Positions 25,801-34,250 of a DNA stretch of 64,000 bases are shown piece by piece; within the stretch, counting starts at the first letter, position 1; the number at the start of each line of letters is the position of its first letter. A program made the position numbers and the translations under genes. The notes beneath the pieces were generated by a model, which ran no database searches, had not been told where the DNA came from, and saw only the letters and a list, made by a program, of their open reading frames with translations. Origin of the DNA: Sphingomonas sp. HF-S4 (GTDB lineage: Bacteria; Pseudomonadota; Alphaproteobacteria; Sphingomonadales; Sphingomonadaceae); contig NZ_JAWJEJ010000001.1 in the NCBI RefSeq assembly GCF_032911445.1, positions 2,356,001 to 2,420,000 of the forward strand, read 5' to 3'.

Positions 25801-27384
25801 ATGAAACTCGCGCGCAGCCTCGGCTCGATCGGCGGGCTGACCCTCGCCAGCCGTGTCCTCGCGCTGGTCCGCGATTCGCTCCAGGCGACCTTCGTCGGCG
25901 CGAGCTTCGCCTCGGACGCCTTCCTCGTCGCGTTCCGCCTCCCCAACATGTTCCGCGCCTTCTTCGCCGAGGGTGCGTTCAGCGCCGCGTTCATTCCGAT
26001 GTTCAACCGCAAAGTCGGCGAGAACGACGGCGACCTCAGCCCCGCGCTAGCGTTCGCCGAGCGTGCACTGGCGGTGCTGTTCGTCTTCCTCGCGGCGATG
26101 ACGGTCGTCATGCTCGCCGCCGCCTGGCCGCTGACCTGGGGCCTCGCCGGTGGCTTCTCCAAGCAGCACCCAACCGCCGACCAGTTCGCCTTCGCAGTCG
26201 AATTGAGCCGGATCACCATCCCCTATCTGCTGCTGATCAGCCTCGCCTCGCTGCTCGGCGGGATCCTCAATTCGCTCGACAAATTCTGGGTCAACGCCGC
26301 CGCGCCGATCCTGCTCAACATCGCAATGGTGTCGGCGCTGCTGTTCTTCCACGGCGATCCGTACGACACCGCCCGCGCCCAGGCGATCGCGATTCCCGTC
26401 GGCGGGCTACTCCAGCTCGGCTGGCTGTGGCTCGCCTGCCGTAGCGCCGGCGTCTCGCTCAAGCTGCGCCGCCCGCGGCTCGATCCCGAGATCAAGCGAC
26501 TGATGAAGCTGATCCTCCCCGCCGCGCTCGGCGCCGGCGCGGTCCAGATCAACCTGATCGTCTCGACCGCACTGGCCGGCGCGCTGCTCGCCGAGGGCTC
26601 GATCTCGTACATCTATTACGCGGACCGGCTGAACCAGCTGCCGCTCGGGCTGATCGGCATCGGGCTGGGCACGATCCTGCTCCCCACCGTCTCGCGGCTG
26701 CTCGGCGCCGGGCGCGATGCCGAGGCGATGGAAACGCAGAACCGAGGGATCGAACTCGCGCTGTTCCTCACCCTTCCCGCGACGGTCGCCTTCCTGATCG
26801 CCGCCGAGCCGATCGTCCGCGGCCTCTTCCAGCACGGCCAGTTCAGCGCCGAGGACACGGTGCGCTGCGCCTGGGCCCTGTCGGCCTTTTCGATCGGTCT
26901 GCCTTCCTATGTGCTGATCAAGGTGCTCACCCCCGGCTTCTACGCCCGCGAGGACACGCGGACGCCGGTGCGCTTCGCGACGATCTCGGTCGGGGTGAAC
27001 CTGATCCTCAACCTCGCGCTGATCCCCACGCTCAAGCATGTCGGCCCGCCGCTCGCCACCGCGATCGCCTCGACCGTCAATGTCGTGATGCTCTACCACA
27101 CGCTTCGCAAGCGCGGCCATTTCGCCGCCGACAGCCAGCTAAAGCGCCGCCTGCCCCGCTTGGCGCTCGCGGCACTATTGATGGGCGGCGCGCTGTTCGC
27201 GGGCGAGCGGCTGCTCGATCCCTATCTCACCGGCAACCTCTGGATGCGCTTCGCGGCGCTGTCGGCGCTGGTCGGCGCGGGCGGCGCGCTCTATGTCGTC
27301 GCCTGCTTCGTCACCGGCGCCTACCGCGTGAGCGACTTGAAGGCCCTGATCCGCCGCAAATCCCAGGCGGCACCCAAGGAGTGA
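25801..27384 (+). CDS. murJ: Lipid II flippase MurJ
   Basis: 527 residues with about 14 membrane helices, MOP exporter superfamily. N-terminal SRVLALVRDSLQATFVGAS with the essential Arg, FLVAFRLPNMFRAFFAEGAF and SAAFIPMFNR are signature MurJ sequence. It flips lipid-linked peptidoglycan precursor across the inner membrane. The TGA lies 2 nt before the trpS ATG, so the two are co-transcribed. Confidence 0.95.
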   Translation: MKLARSLGSIGGLTLASRVLALVRDSLQATFVGASFASDAFLVAFRLPNMFRAFFAEGAFSAAFIPMFNRKVGENDGDLSPALAFAERALAVLFVFLAAMTVVMLAAAWPLTWGLAGGFSKQHPTADQFAFAVELSRITIPYLLLISLASLLGGILNSLDKFWVNAAAPILLNIAMVSALLFFHGDPYDTARAQAIAIPVGGLLQLGWLWLACRSAGVSLKLRRPRLDPEIKRLMKLILPAALGAGAVQINLIVSTALAGALLAEGSISYIYYADRLNQLPLGLIGIGLGTILLPTVSRLLGAGRDAEAMETQNRGIELALFLTLPATVAFLIAAEPIVRGLFQHGQFSAEDTVRCAWALSAFSIGLPSYVLIKVLTPGFYAREDTRTPVRFATISVGVNLILNLALIPTLKHVGPPLATAIASTVNVVMLYHTLRKRGHFAADSQLKRRLPRLALAALLMGGALFAGERLLDPYLTGNLWMRFAALSALVGAGGALYVVACFVTGAYRVSDLKALIRRKSQAAPKE

Positions 27385-27386
27385 AC

Positions 27387-28376
27387 ATGCGCGTCGTTTC
27401 CGGCATCCAGACCACCGGCAATCTGCACCTCGGCAATTATCTGGGCGCGATCCGGCAGTGGGTCGCGATGCAGGAACAGGGTGAATGCCTGTTCTTCCTA
27501 GCGGACCTCCACGCGCTGACCGGCAATGTCAGCCCCCAGGAACTCGCCAATTCGACGATCGAAATGGCCGCGACCTTGATGGCGGCCGGGATCGACGACC
27601 GCGCGATCCTGTTCAACCAGTCGCGCGTGCCCGCGCATGCCGAATTGTGCTGGATCCTCCAGGGCACCGCGCGGATGGGCTGGCTCAACCGCATGACCCA
27701 GTGGAAGGACAAGGCCGGCAAGAACCGCGAAGGCGCCAGCGTCGGGCTGTTCACCTACCCCGTGCTCCAGGCGGCCGACGTGCTCGTCTACAAGGCGACG
27801 CACGTCCCCGTCGGCGAGGACCAGAAGCAGCATCTCGAGCTGGCGCGCGACATCGCGGCCAAGTTCAACACCGATTTCGAAGTCGATCTCTTCCCGCTGC
27901 CCGAGCCGCTGATCTCCAAGGCCGCCCCGCGGATCATGTCGCTGCGCGACGGCAGCGCCAAGATGTCCAAGTCGGATCCCTCGGACATGAGCCGGATCAA
28001 CCTGATCGACGATGACGACACGATCGCCGCCAAGATCAAGAAGTCCAAGTCGGATGCCGACCTCCTCCCCGACAGCGTCGACGGCCTTGCCGAACGGCCC
28101 GAGGCGAAGAACCTCGTGACGATCTACGCCGCGCTTGCCGAGCGCGAGCCACAATCGGTGGTCGAGGAATATGCCGGCAAGGGCTTCGGCGCGTTCAAGC
28201 CGGCGCTCGCGGACCTGGCGGTGTCAGTGCTGGCACCCGTCCGCGACCGGCTGACCCAGCTGCTCGACGATCGCGCCGCAGTCGGCGCGCAGCTCGCCAA
28301 GGGAGCGGAGCGCGCCGCCGCGCTCGCCGCGCCGACGCTCAAGGCAGCGCAGCAGGCCGTGGGGTTGCAAGTCTGA
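27387..28376 (+). CDS. trpS: Tryptophanyl-tRNA synthetase
   Basis: 329 residues, class I synthetase of bacterial size. The HIGH-equivalent is TTGNLHLGNYLGA, and the KMSKS loop is SAKMSKSDPSDMS. The tryptophan pocket includes FLADLHALTG and PVGEDQKQHLELARDIA. AAGGAG lies 5 nt before the ATG and overlaps the murJ end, giving a murJ-trpS operon. A perfect CGTCATCCC/GGGATGACG hairpin follows at 28403-28430. Confidence 0.96.
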   Translation: MRVVSGIQTTGNLHLGNYLGAIRQWVAMQEQGECLFFLADLHALTGNVSPQELANSTIEMAATLMAAGIDDRAILFNQSRVPAHAELCWILQGTARMGWLNRMTQWKDKAGKNREGASVGLFTYPVLQAADVLVYKATHVPVGEDQKQHLELARDIAAKFNTDFEVDLFPLPEPLISKAAPRIMSLRDGSAKMSKSDPSDMSRINLIDDDDTIAAKIKKSKSDADLLPDSVDGLAERPEAKNLVTIYAALAEREPQSVVEEYAGKGFGAFKPALADLAVSVLAPVRDRLTQLLDDRAAVGAQLAKGAERAAALAAPTLKAAQQAVGLQV

Positions 28377-28402
28377 CCTGAACGCGGTCATCTTTCCCCA
28401 AT

Positions 28403-28430
28403 CGTCATCCCTGCGAAAGCCGGGATGACG
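28403..28430. terminator. Hairpin after trpS
   Basis: CGTCATCCC ... GGGATGACG, a 9-bp perfect stem with a 10-nt loop. There is no T-run; it may act as mRNA 3'-end structure or be a short repetitive palindrome common in related genomes. Confidence 0.5.
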
Positions 28431-28445
28431 GAATGGGAGAGGACT

Positions 28446-29252
28446 ATGTTCAAATCGATCGTCGCGTTGGCCGCATTGCTTTCGGCCTCGCAAACCACGC
28501 CGAACCCCAACCTTCCCACCCCGACTTTCGACACCGTTGCGCCCAGCTTCCCTGTGCTCAGGCGCCCCGCGGTGCTGATCTTCAGCAAGACCAACAGCTT
28601 CCGCCACGATTCGATTCCCGCCGCCGCCACTGCGATCGAGAAGCTGGTCCGCGCGCGCGGCTGGAGCGCCTATGCCACCGAGAATGCGGCGGTGTTCAAC
28701 CCCGCTTTGCTCGCCAAATTCGATCTGGTGGTCTTCGCCAGCGCGACCGGCGACCTGTTCACCCCGGAGCAGCGCGCCGCCTTCCAGGCCTGGATCGCCG
28801 CGGGCCACGGCTTTGTCGGCCTCCACGGCGCCGGCGACAACAGCCATCCGGATTGGTACCAGCACATGCTCGGCTATAGCCGCTATGCCGGCCATCCGGG
28901 CGGCGCCGACCATTTCCAGACCGCGGACATCATAGTGCTCGACCGCAGCCATCCCGCGACGCGCCACTTGCCCGTCCGCTGGCGCTGGACCGAGGAATAT
29001 TACGCATACAGCACGCCCCCCGCGGCCGACGCGCATGTCCTCGCCCGGCTCGACGAGACCGGCATGCGGCTCGAGCCCAAGCATCGGATGGGCGACCGGC
29101 ACGCGCTGGTCTGGTGGCGCTGCGAGGGCAAGGCGCGAATCTTCTATTCGGCGCTCGGCCATCAGGACGCGGCTTGGTCCGACCCGGCACATCTCAAGCT
29201 CGTCGACGGTGCGATCGGCTGGGCCGCGCGCAAGGCCGGTACCGGCTGCTAA
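28446..29252 (+). CDS. Secreted ThuA-like (glutamine-amidotransferase-fold) protein
   Basis: 268 residues. Signal peptide MFKSIVALAALLSASQ; then a ThuA-like domain with VLIFSKTNSFRHDSIPAA, ARGWSAYATENAAVF, GHGFVGLHGAGDNSHPDWY and HALVWWRCEGKARIFYSALG. ThuA-fold proteins are linked to sugar utilisation and lack the amidotransferase cysteine; the reaction is unknown. The ATG at 28446 has GAGAGG 3-4 nt upstream. Stand-alone between trpS and a CAP lipoprotein. Confidence 0.82.
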   Translation: MFKSIVALAALLSASQTTPNPNLPTPTFDTVAPSFPVLRRPAVLIFSKTNSFRHDSIPAAATAIEKLVRARGWSAYATENAAVFNPALLAKFDLVVFASATGDLFTPEQRAAFQAWIAAGHGFVGLHGAGDNSHPDWYQHMLGYSRYAGHPGGADHFQTADIIVLDRSHPATRHLPVRWRWTEEYYAYSTPPAADAHVLARLDETGMRLEPKHRMGDRHALVWWRCEGKARIFYSALGHQDAAWSDPAHLKLVDGAIGWAARKAGTGC

Positions 29253-29340
29253 CCACGCTTGGCGGAAACGCAACCGCCCGCGCCGCGTTACCCTAGCGCC
29301 CAGGAAGCGCGATCCCGCGCGCCTGCGTGAGGGCACCGCG

Positions 29341-30375
29341 ATGCGTACACAGCTGACGCTGCTGATGATTCCCCTCCTCGCGCTTGCCGCGTGCGGCGGT
29401 AGCGGCAGCGACGGAGGCGGCACGGTCGTACCACCGCCGATCGACTCGGGGCCAACGCCCTCGCCCATCACGACGCCGGTGCCCTTCCCGACGCCCGCGC
29501 CGGTCCCGGGCGACTTCTTCACCGCGGCCGCCTCGCTCTACACCACCCCGCCCGACATCACCGCGTGCCAGCCCGGCCTGCTCAAGCCCGCGGTGACCAG
29601 CCAGGTGCTGCAGATCCTCAACGCGGTGCGCGCGCTCCATCGCTTGCCCGCGGTCGCCTATTCGGCCGCCGACGAGCCCGCCGCGCAGCAATCGGCGCTG
29701 ATGCAGGCCGCCAACGCCCAATTGAGCCACACCCCACCGGCAAGCTGGCGCTGCTTCACCCAGGCCGGCGCCGATGCCTCGGCATCGAGCAACCTCTATG
29801 GCGGCACCGGCGCGGGCCTGGGCTTCTACACCGACGAGCAGATCATCGCGGGCTGGCTCACCGAGGTGCAGAACATCGTCGCCGAAAATGTCGGGCATCG
29901 CCGCTGGCTGCTCGATCCGTTTCTCGGCTCGGTCGCCTATGGCCGCGTCGCCGGGCGCTACCAGACCAGCAGCCGCGCCGACGCCGCCGCGATCAAGGTG
30001 TTCGACACTGCCGGCCCCGCCGGCCCGGCCGGCCCGCTCCCCGATTTCGTAGCCTATCCGTTCGAGGACTATCCCGCGCGGCTGTTCGACGCGAGCGCGC
30101 TGCTCTCCTTCGGGGTGATTTCGAACAAGACCAACAAATGGGGCAACACCAATGTCGACTTCTCGAACGCCGCGATCACGGTGCGCGCCCGCGGCGGCGC
30201 GACGCTGACGGTGTCGCGGGTCACCTGCGACAACCAGGGCTACGGCCTGCCCAACAATGTCCAGTTCGCAGTGAGCGGGCTCCAGGCCAACACCATCTAC
30301 GACGTCACGATCGAGCGCGTGAACGTCGGCGGCACGCAACGAAGCTACAGCTATTTCTTCCGGATCGTGCCGTGA
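29341..30375 (+). CDS. CAP/SCP-domain lipoprotein
   Basis: 344 residues. Lipoprotein signal with lipobox LALAACGG (Cys19), then a Pro/Thr-rich linker to about residue 55. The CAP (cysteine-rich secretory protein/allergen V5/PR-1) domain is recognised by QILNAVRALHRLPAVAYS, HTPPASWRCFTQAG, and VAENVGHRRWLLDPFLG. A C-terminal beta domain (about 240-344) includes TVRARGGATLTVSRVTC. Probably outer-membrane or surface anchored; function unknown. Followed by a strong hairpin. Confidence 0.8.
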   Translation: MRTQLTLLMIPLLALAACGGSGSDGGGTVVPPPIDSGPTPSPITTPVPFPTPAPVPGDFFTAAASLYTTPPDITACQPGLLKPAVTSQVLQILNAVRALHRLPAVAYSAADEPAAQQSALMQAANAQLSHTPPASWRCFTQAGADASASSNLYGGTGAGLGFYTDEQIIAGWLTEVQNIVAENVGHRRWLLDPFLGSVAYGRVAGRYQTSSRADAAAIKVFDTAGPAGPAGPLPDFVAYPFEDYPARLFDASALLSFGVISNKTNKWGNTNVDFSNAAITVRARGGATLTVSRVTCDNQGYGLPNNVQFAVSGLQANTIYDVTIERVNVGGTQRSYSYFFRIVP

Positions 30376-30383
30376 CCCTTATC

Positions 30384-30407
30384 CCCTCTCCCCTTGAGGG
30401 GAGAGGG
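30384..30407. terminator. Rho-independent terminator between convergent genes
   Basis: CCCTCTCCCC-TTGA-GGGGAGAGGG, a 10-bp perfect stem followed by AAATTTTG. Ends the CAP lipoprotein gene; a second small hairpin (CCACCC-TGG-GGTGGG area, 30475-30498) lies close to the dnaA stop. Confidence 0.7.
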
Positions 30408-30506
30408 AAATTTTGACGGACAAGCGGGGTGGAGGCGTGACCAAATAGCGTTGCCCCGCTCTCGTCTCCTCCACCCCTTCCCACCCTGGGGTGGGTAACC
30501 GGTCGC

Positions 30507-31877
30507 TCAGCCTTCGAGCGCGCGCATCAGCGTACGGACTGCGCCGTCGATCTCGACATCCTTGCCGCGCAGATCCTCGATCCGCCGCACCGCGTGGATC
30601 ACGGTCGAATGGTCGCGATTGCCGAACTTGCGCCCGATCTCGGGCAGCGAGCGCGTAGTGAGCCGCTTGGCGAGGTACATCGCGATCTGGCGCGGGCGGG
30701 CGATCGCCACGGCGCGGCGCTCGGAGATCAGGTCGATCTGCTTGACTTCGAAATGGCTCGATACTGCGCGCTGGATCTCGTCGATCGTGATCCGCCGCTG
30801 CGCGCTGCGCAGCACTTCGCCGAGCGTGGCGACCGCGAAGTCGATCGTGATCGTCTCGTTCGAGAGATTGGCATAGGCGACCAGCCGGTTGAGCGCGCCT
30901 TCGAGTTCGCGAACGTTCGACGTGATTCGCGCCGCGAGCAGGTCGATCACCTCGGCGGGCATATCGACTGCGGGCATGTCCTCGAGCTTGCGGGCGACGA
31001 TCGCGCGGCGCAGCTCGAGCTCGGCCGGCTTGATGTCGGCGACCAGCCCCGAGCCGAGCCGGCCGGCAAGCCGCGGCTCGAAGCCTTCGAGCGCCTGCGG
31101 CGCGCGATCGGCGGCGATCACCAGTCGCTTGCCCGACGACATGAACTCGTTGACCGTGTGGAAGAATTCTTCCTGGGTCGCGTCCTTGCCGCCGATGAAC
31201 TGGAGATCGTCGATCATCAGCAGGTCGACCGAGCGCAGCCGGGTCTTGAACGCGTGCGTATCGCGGTTGCGCAGCGCCTGGACGAACTCGAACATGAAGC
31301 GCTCGGCAGTCACGTAGATCGCCGTCGCCTCGGGATTGGCTTCGAGGAAGGCCTGGCCGAGCGCGTGCATCAGGTGCGTCTTGCCCTGGCCGGTGCCGGC
31401 ATGGAGATAGAGCGGACTGAACTGCGGCACCCCCGGCTGCGCGACCGCCTTGGCGGCGTTGAAGGCGACGCGGTTCGCCGAATCGACGACGAATCGCTCG
31501 AAGGTGAAGCGCGGGTCGAACGCCGGGCGCTCGCCCTGCGGCAGCGGCGCGGGGGCGGCTTCGGGCTCGGCCTTGAGCACGCGCGCGGGCTCGTCGGCCA
31601 TCGTCTCGATCGTGACGCTGAGCACCTCGGGCAGCACGGCGCGGAATTCGAGCAGCAGCCGCTCCGAATAGTGATTCTTGACCCACTGGGTCATGAAGGC
31701 AGAGGGCAGGCCCAGGCGGACGGCTTCGCTGGTCGAACCGTCGACCAGCACCACGGGCTTGAGCCATTGATCGAACAGGCGCTGGCCCGCCGAGCGCCGC
31801 AGGTTGCCGCGGACATGGCTCCACGCCTTGTTCACTGCCGCCATATCAGCTCGCTCCAGTGCCTGCACTTGAGTCAC
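30507..31877 (-). CDS. dnaA: Chromosomal replication initiator DnaA
   Basis: 456 residues from a GTG. Domain I begins KAWSHVRGNLRRSAGQRLF; domain III has Walker A HAGTGQGKTHLMHALG and Walker B LLMIDDLQFIGGK; domain IV carries the DnaA signature GNRDHSTVIHAVRRIEDL for DnaA-box binding. The GTG at 31877 is chosen for GAGGAGG upstream (about 11 nt); an in-frame ATG at 31907 would add ten residues but has only a weak site. No consensus TTATCCACA boxes were seen beside the gene, so the origin is probably elsewhere. Confidence 0.95.
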   Translation of the reverse strand: MTQVQALERADMAAVNKAWSHVRGNLRRSAGQRLFDQWLKPVVLVDGSTSEAVRLGLPSAFMTQWVKNHYSERLLLEFRAVLPEVLSVTIETMADEPARVLKAEPEAAPAPLPQGERPAFDPRFTFERFVVDSANRVAFNAAKAVAQPGVPQFSPLYLHAGTGQGKTHLMHALGQAFLEANPEATAIYVTAERFMFEFVQALRNRDTHAFKTRLRSVDLLMIDDLQFIGGKDATQEEFFHTVNEFMSSGKRLVIAADRAPQALEGFEPRLAGRLGSGLVADIKPAELELRRAIVARKLEDMPAVDMPAEVIDLLAARITSNVRELEGALNRLVAYANLSNETITIDFAVATLGEVLRSAQRRITIDEIQRAVSSHFEVKQIDLISERRAVAIARPRQIAMYLAKRLTTRSLPEIGRKFGNRDHSTVIHAVRRIEDLRGKDVEIDGAVRTLMRALEG

Positions 31878-32303
31878 AACGACGCACCCCTCCTCGACGG
31901 AAAACATGGTTTCCCGCGGTAAAACTCGTTTCGATCACAAGGCCCGCCACGGCCGGTCATTGCCCCCAGGCAGGCGCGGCGGACTTCACATGCCCCGGCA
32001 TCGAAACGCGCCGGGGAAGTCTGTTTTAGGAACCGAAAACTGAGTCGAGCAAGGCCCTGCCGTGCAAAGAAAATGAAATAGTTTTGTTGACTCGTCCGAA
32101 CCCACGGATTTGCGTCACATTGCGCATTTAATCATGTAGAATCAGATACTTGTCTCAATCTTCATAAAATTGAAGCATGCGAATCGCAGGATTTCCGCGA
32201 CTTAGCCCGTTTCATCAGAAAGCAGCTGCCAAGCCTTTGCCGCACACGCGAAAAACCCCGCCGGAGCAGCTCCGGCGGGGTCATCGTTACCGAAATGTTA
32301 CGG
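31878..32303. other. dnaA upstream region
   Basis: 426 nt between dnaA and the upstream minus-strand rpsT. The stretch 32060-32200 is markedly AT-rich for this genome and probably contains the dnaA promoter, though no convincing -35/-10 pair can be fixed. GGGCATGTGAAGTCC and CGGGGCATGT segments are unremarkable. The rpsT terminator occupies 32252-32281. I found no cluster of DnaA boxes. Confidence 0.45.
32252..32281 (-). terminator. Rho-independent terminator of rpsT
   Basis: Perfect stem CCCCGCCGGAGC/GCTCCGGCGGGG; on the minus strand it is followed by TTTTT. It lies 22 nt after the rpsT stop. Confidence 0.92.
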
Positions 32304-32567
32304 TTATGCGAGCGCTTGGACGCGCTTGTTGAGGCGCGAGAACTTGCGGCCGGCAGTATTCTTGTGGAGCACGCCCTTGGCGACGCCGCGCGCGAGCTCG
32401 GGCTGCGCAGCGGCGAGCGCGGCGGTCGCCGCGGCCTTGTCGCCCGAATCGAGCGCCGACTCGACCTTCTTGATGAAGGTGCGGATACGGCTGACGCGCG
32501 TACCGTTGATCTCCGCGCGGCGGTCGTTCCGCCGGATACGCTTCTTCGCTTGCGGCGTATTCGCCAT
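32304..32567 (-). CDS. rpsT: 30S ribosomal protein S20
   Basis: 87 residues, [20 protein letters not shown] onward, with [22 protein letters not shown] at the end; clear bS20 of the small subunit. The ATG at 32567 has AGGA about 11 nt upstream. It lies 91 nt after mutM on the same strand and ends at a strong terminator, separating it from dnaA. Confidence 0.97.
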   Translation of the reverse strand: MANTPQAKKRIRRNDRRAEINGTRVSRIRTFIKKVESALDSGDKAAATAALAAAQPELARGVAKGVLHKNTAGRKFSRLNKRVQALA

Positions 32568-32658
32568 GCCGTATCGTTCCTGCTCAAATTGGAAAGGCGC
32601 GGACAAGGCCCACGCCGGGAAAGGCGAGCCCCTTACCGTCTGAGGCGATTCGGGTCAA

Positions 32659-33468
32659 TCATTTCTGACATCGCGGACACCAGAAGGTCGAACGCCCCGA
32701 ATCGACGCGCCGCTCGACCAGCCCGCCACAGCCGCACGGCTCGCCTTCGCGGCCATAGACGCGCCACTCCTTGGCGAAATAGCCGAGCTCGCCGTCGGGC
32801 CGGGCATAGTCCCGGAGAGTCGAGCCGCCCGCGCGAATCGCCGCTTCGAGCACCTCGCGCACCGCATCGACCAGCTTGGCGAGCCTTGCCCTGGTGATCG
32901 TCCCCGCCGCCCGCGTAGGGGCGATTCGCGCGAGGTACAGCGACTCGCACACATAGATATTGCCCAGCCCCGCCACCACGCGCTGGTCGAGCAGCAGCGC
33001 CTTGATCGGGGCGATGCGATCCTTGAACGCCGCGGCCAGGTGCGCCGCGGTGAAATCGGGGCCCAGCGGCTCGGGCCCCAGCGCCTTGAACGCGGGCCAG
33101 TCGTCGAGTTCGGCAGTCGGCATCAGGTCGATCGAGCCGAATCGCCGCGCATCGTTGAGCGCCAGCCGGTGCTTGGCGGTCTCGAGCACGACATGGTCGT
33201 GCTTGCCCAGTTCGTCGGGATCGATCCGCCAGCGCCCCGACATGCCGAGATGGAAGACCATCGTGTCGCCGCGATCGGTGTCGATCAGTCCGTATTTGGC
33301 GCGCCGTGCCAGCCCGGTGACCGTCGCGCCGGTGAGGCGCTGGCCCAGGTCCTGCGGGAAGGGCCGGCGCAGGTCGCCGCGGCGCAGCGTCACCCGCTCG
33401 ATCCGCGCGCCTTGCAGCACGGGGGCAAGGCCACGGACCGTCGTCTCGACTTCGGGAAGCTCTGGCAT
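32659..33468 (-). CDS. mutM: Formamidopyrimidine-DNA glycosylase
   Basis: 269 residues. Catalytic N-terminus PELPEVETTVRGL (Pro2 nucleophile, Glu3), HLGMSGRW with the conserved Lys-region partner, helix-two-turn-helix LLLDQRVVAGLGNIYVCESL, and the C-terminal zinc finger CGCGGLVERRVDSGRSTFWC ending CPRCQK. It excises 8-oxoguanine and Fapy lesions. Divergent from ubiE with a 45-nt gap, so their promoters overlap. Confidence 0.96.
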   Translation of the reverse strand: MPELPEVETTVRGLAPVLQGARIERVTLRRGDLRRPFPQDLGQRLTGATVTGLARRAKYGLIDTDRGDTMVFHLGMSGRWRIDPDELGKHDHVVLETAKHRLALNDARRFGSIDLMPTAELDDWPAFKALGPEPLGPDFTAAHLAAAFKDRIAPIKALLLDQRVVAGLGNIYVCESLYLARIAPTRAAGTITRARLAKLVDAVREVLEAAIRAGGSTLRDYARPDGELGYFAKEWRVYGREGEPCGCGGLVERRVDSGRSTFWCPRCQK

Positions 33469-33513
33469 GCTTGCCCCCTAGCCGCGCTCCTTTGCCCCCG
33501 CTAGAGCGCACCC

Positions 33514-34245
33514 ATGCCCGACACCGTCTCCTTCGGCTACGAAGACGTCGCCCCCGAGGAAAAGACCCAGCGCGTCCGCGCGGTCTTCTCCAACGTCGCC
33601 TCCAAATACGACCTGATGAACGACGCGATGTCGGGCGGGCTGCACCGGCTTTGGAAGGACCTGTTCGTCCGCCGCGTGAAGCCCCGCGCCGGCGAGCACA
33701 TCCTCGACATGGCCGGCGGCACCGGCGACATCGCCTTCCGCATGGCGCCCTCGGGCGCGCAGATCACCGTCGCCGACATCAATCCCGAGATGCTGGCGGT
33801 CGGCGTCGAGCGCGCGGCGGAGCGCGGGATCGACGGCCTGGTGTGGAGCGAGGCCAATGCCGAGACGCTGCAATGGCCCGACAGGTTCTTCGACGCCTAT
33901 ACGATCGCGTTCGGCATCCGCAACGTCACCGACATTCCCAAGGCGCTCCGCGAGGCGCACCGCGTATTGAAGCGCGGCGGGCGCTTCTACGTGCTCGAAT
34001 TCTCGACGACGCAATGGCCGGGCTTCGGCCAGGTCTATGACGCCTATTCGCATCATATGGTGCCCAGGCTCGGCAAGCTGCTCGCGGGCGACGCGGATTC
34101 GTATCGCTACCTGATCGAATCGATCCGCCGCTTCCCGCCGATGCCCGAATTCGAGGCGATGATCCGCGACGCCGGCTTCACCCAGACCAAGGTCGAGCCG
34201 CTACTCGGTGGTCTGGTCGCGATCCATAGCGGTTGGAAGATCTAA
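33514..34245 (+). CDS. ubiE: Ubiquinone/menaquinone C-methyltransferase
   Basis: 243 residues, class I SAM methyltransferase. Motifs: VFSNVASKYDLMNDAMSGGL, HILDMAGGTGDIAFRM (SAM-binding motif I), TVADINPEMLAVG (II), and AFGIRNVTDIPKALREAHRV. UbiE methylates the quinone ring in ubiquinone biosynthesis. Five nt before ubiB, forming a ubiE-ubiB operon. Confidence 0.96.
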   Translation: MPDTVSFGYEDVAPEEKTQRVRAVFSNVASKYDLMNDAMSGGLHRLWKDLFVRRVKPRAGEHILDMAGGTGDIAFRMAPSGAQITVADINPEMLAVGVERAAERGIDGLVWSEANAETLQWPDRFFDAYTIAFGIRNVTDIPKALREAHRVLKRGGRFYVLEFSTTQWPGFGQVYDAYSHHMVPRLGKLLAGDADSYRYLIESIRRFPPMPEFEAMIRDAGFTQTKVEPLLGGLVAIHSGWKI

Positions 34246-34250
34246 CCATA

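Noticed and set aside
31878..32303. Replication origin next to dnaA
   Set aside because: No TTATCCACA-like box cluster or AT-rich 13-mer array was found; only a modestly AT-rich promoter-like stretch.
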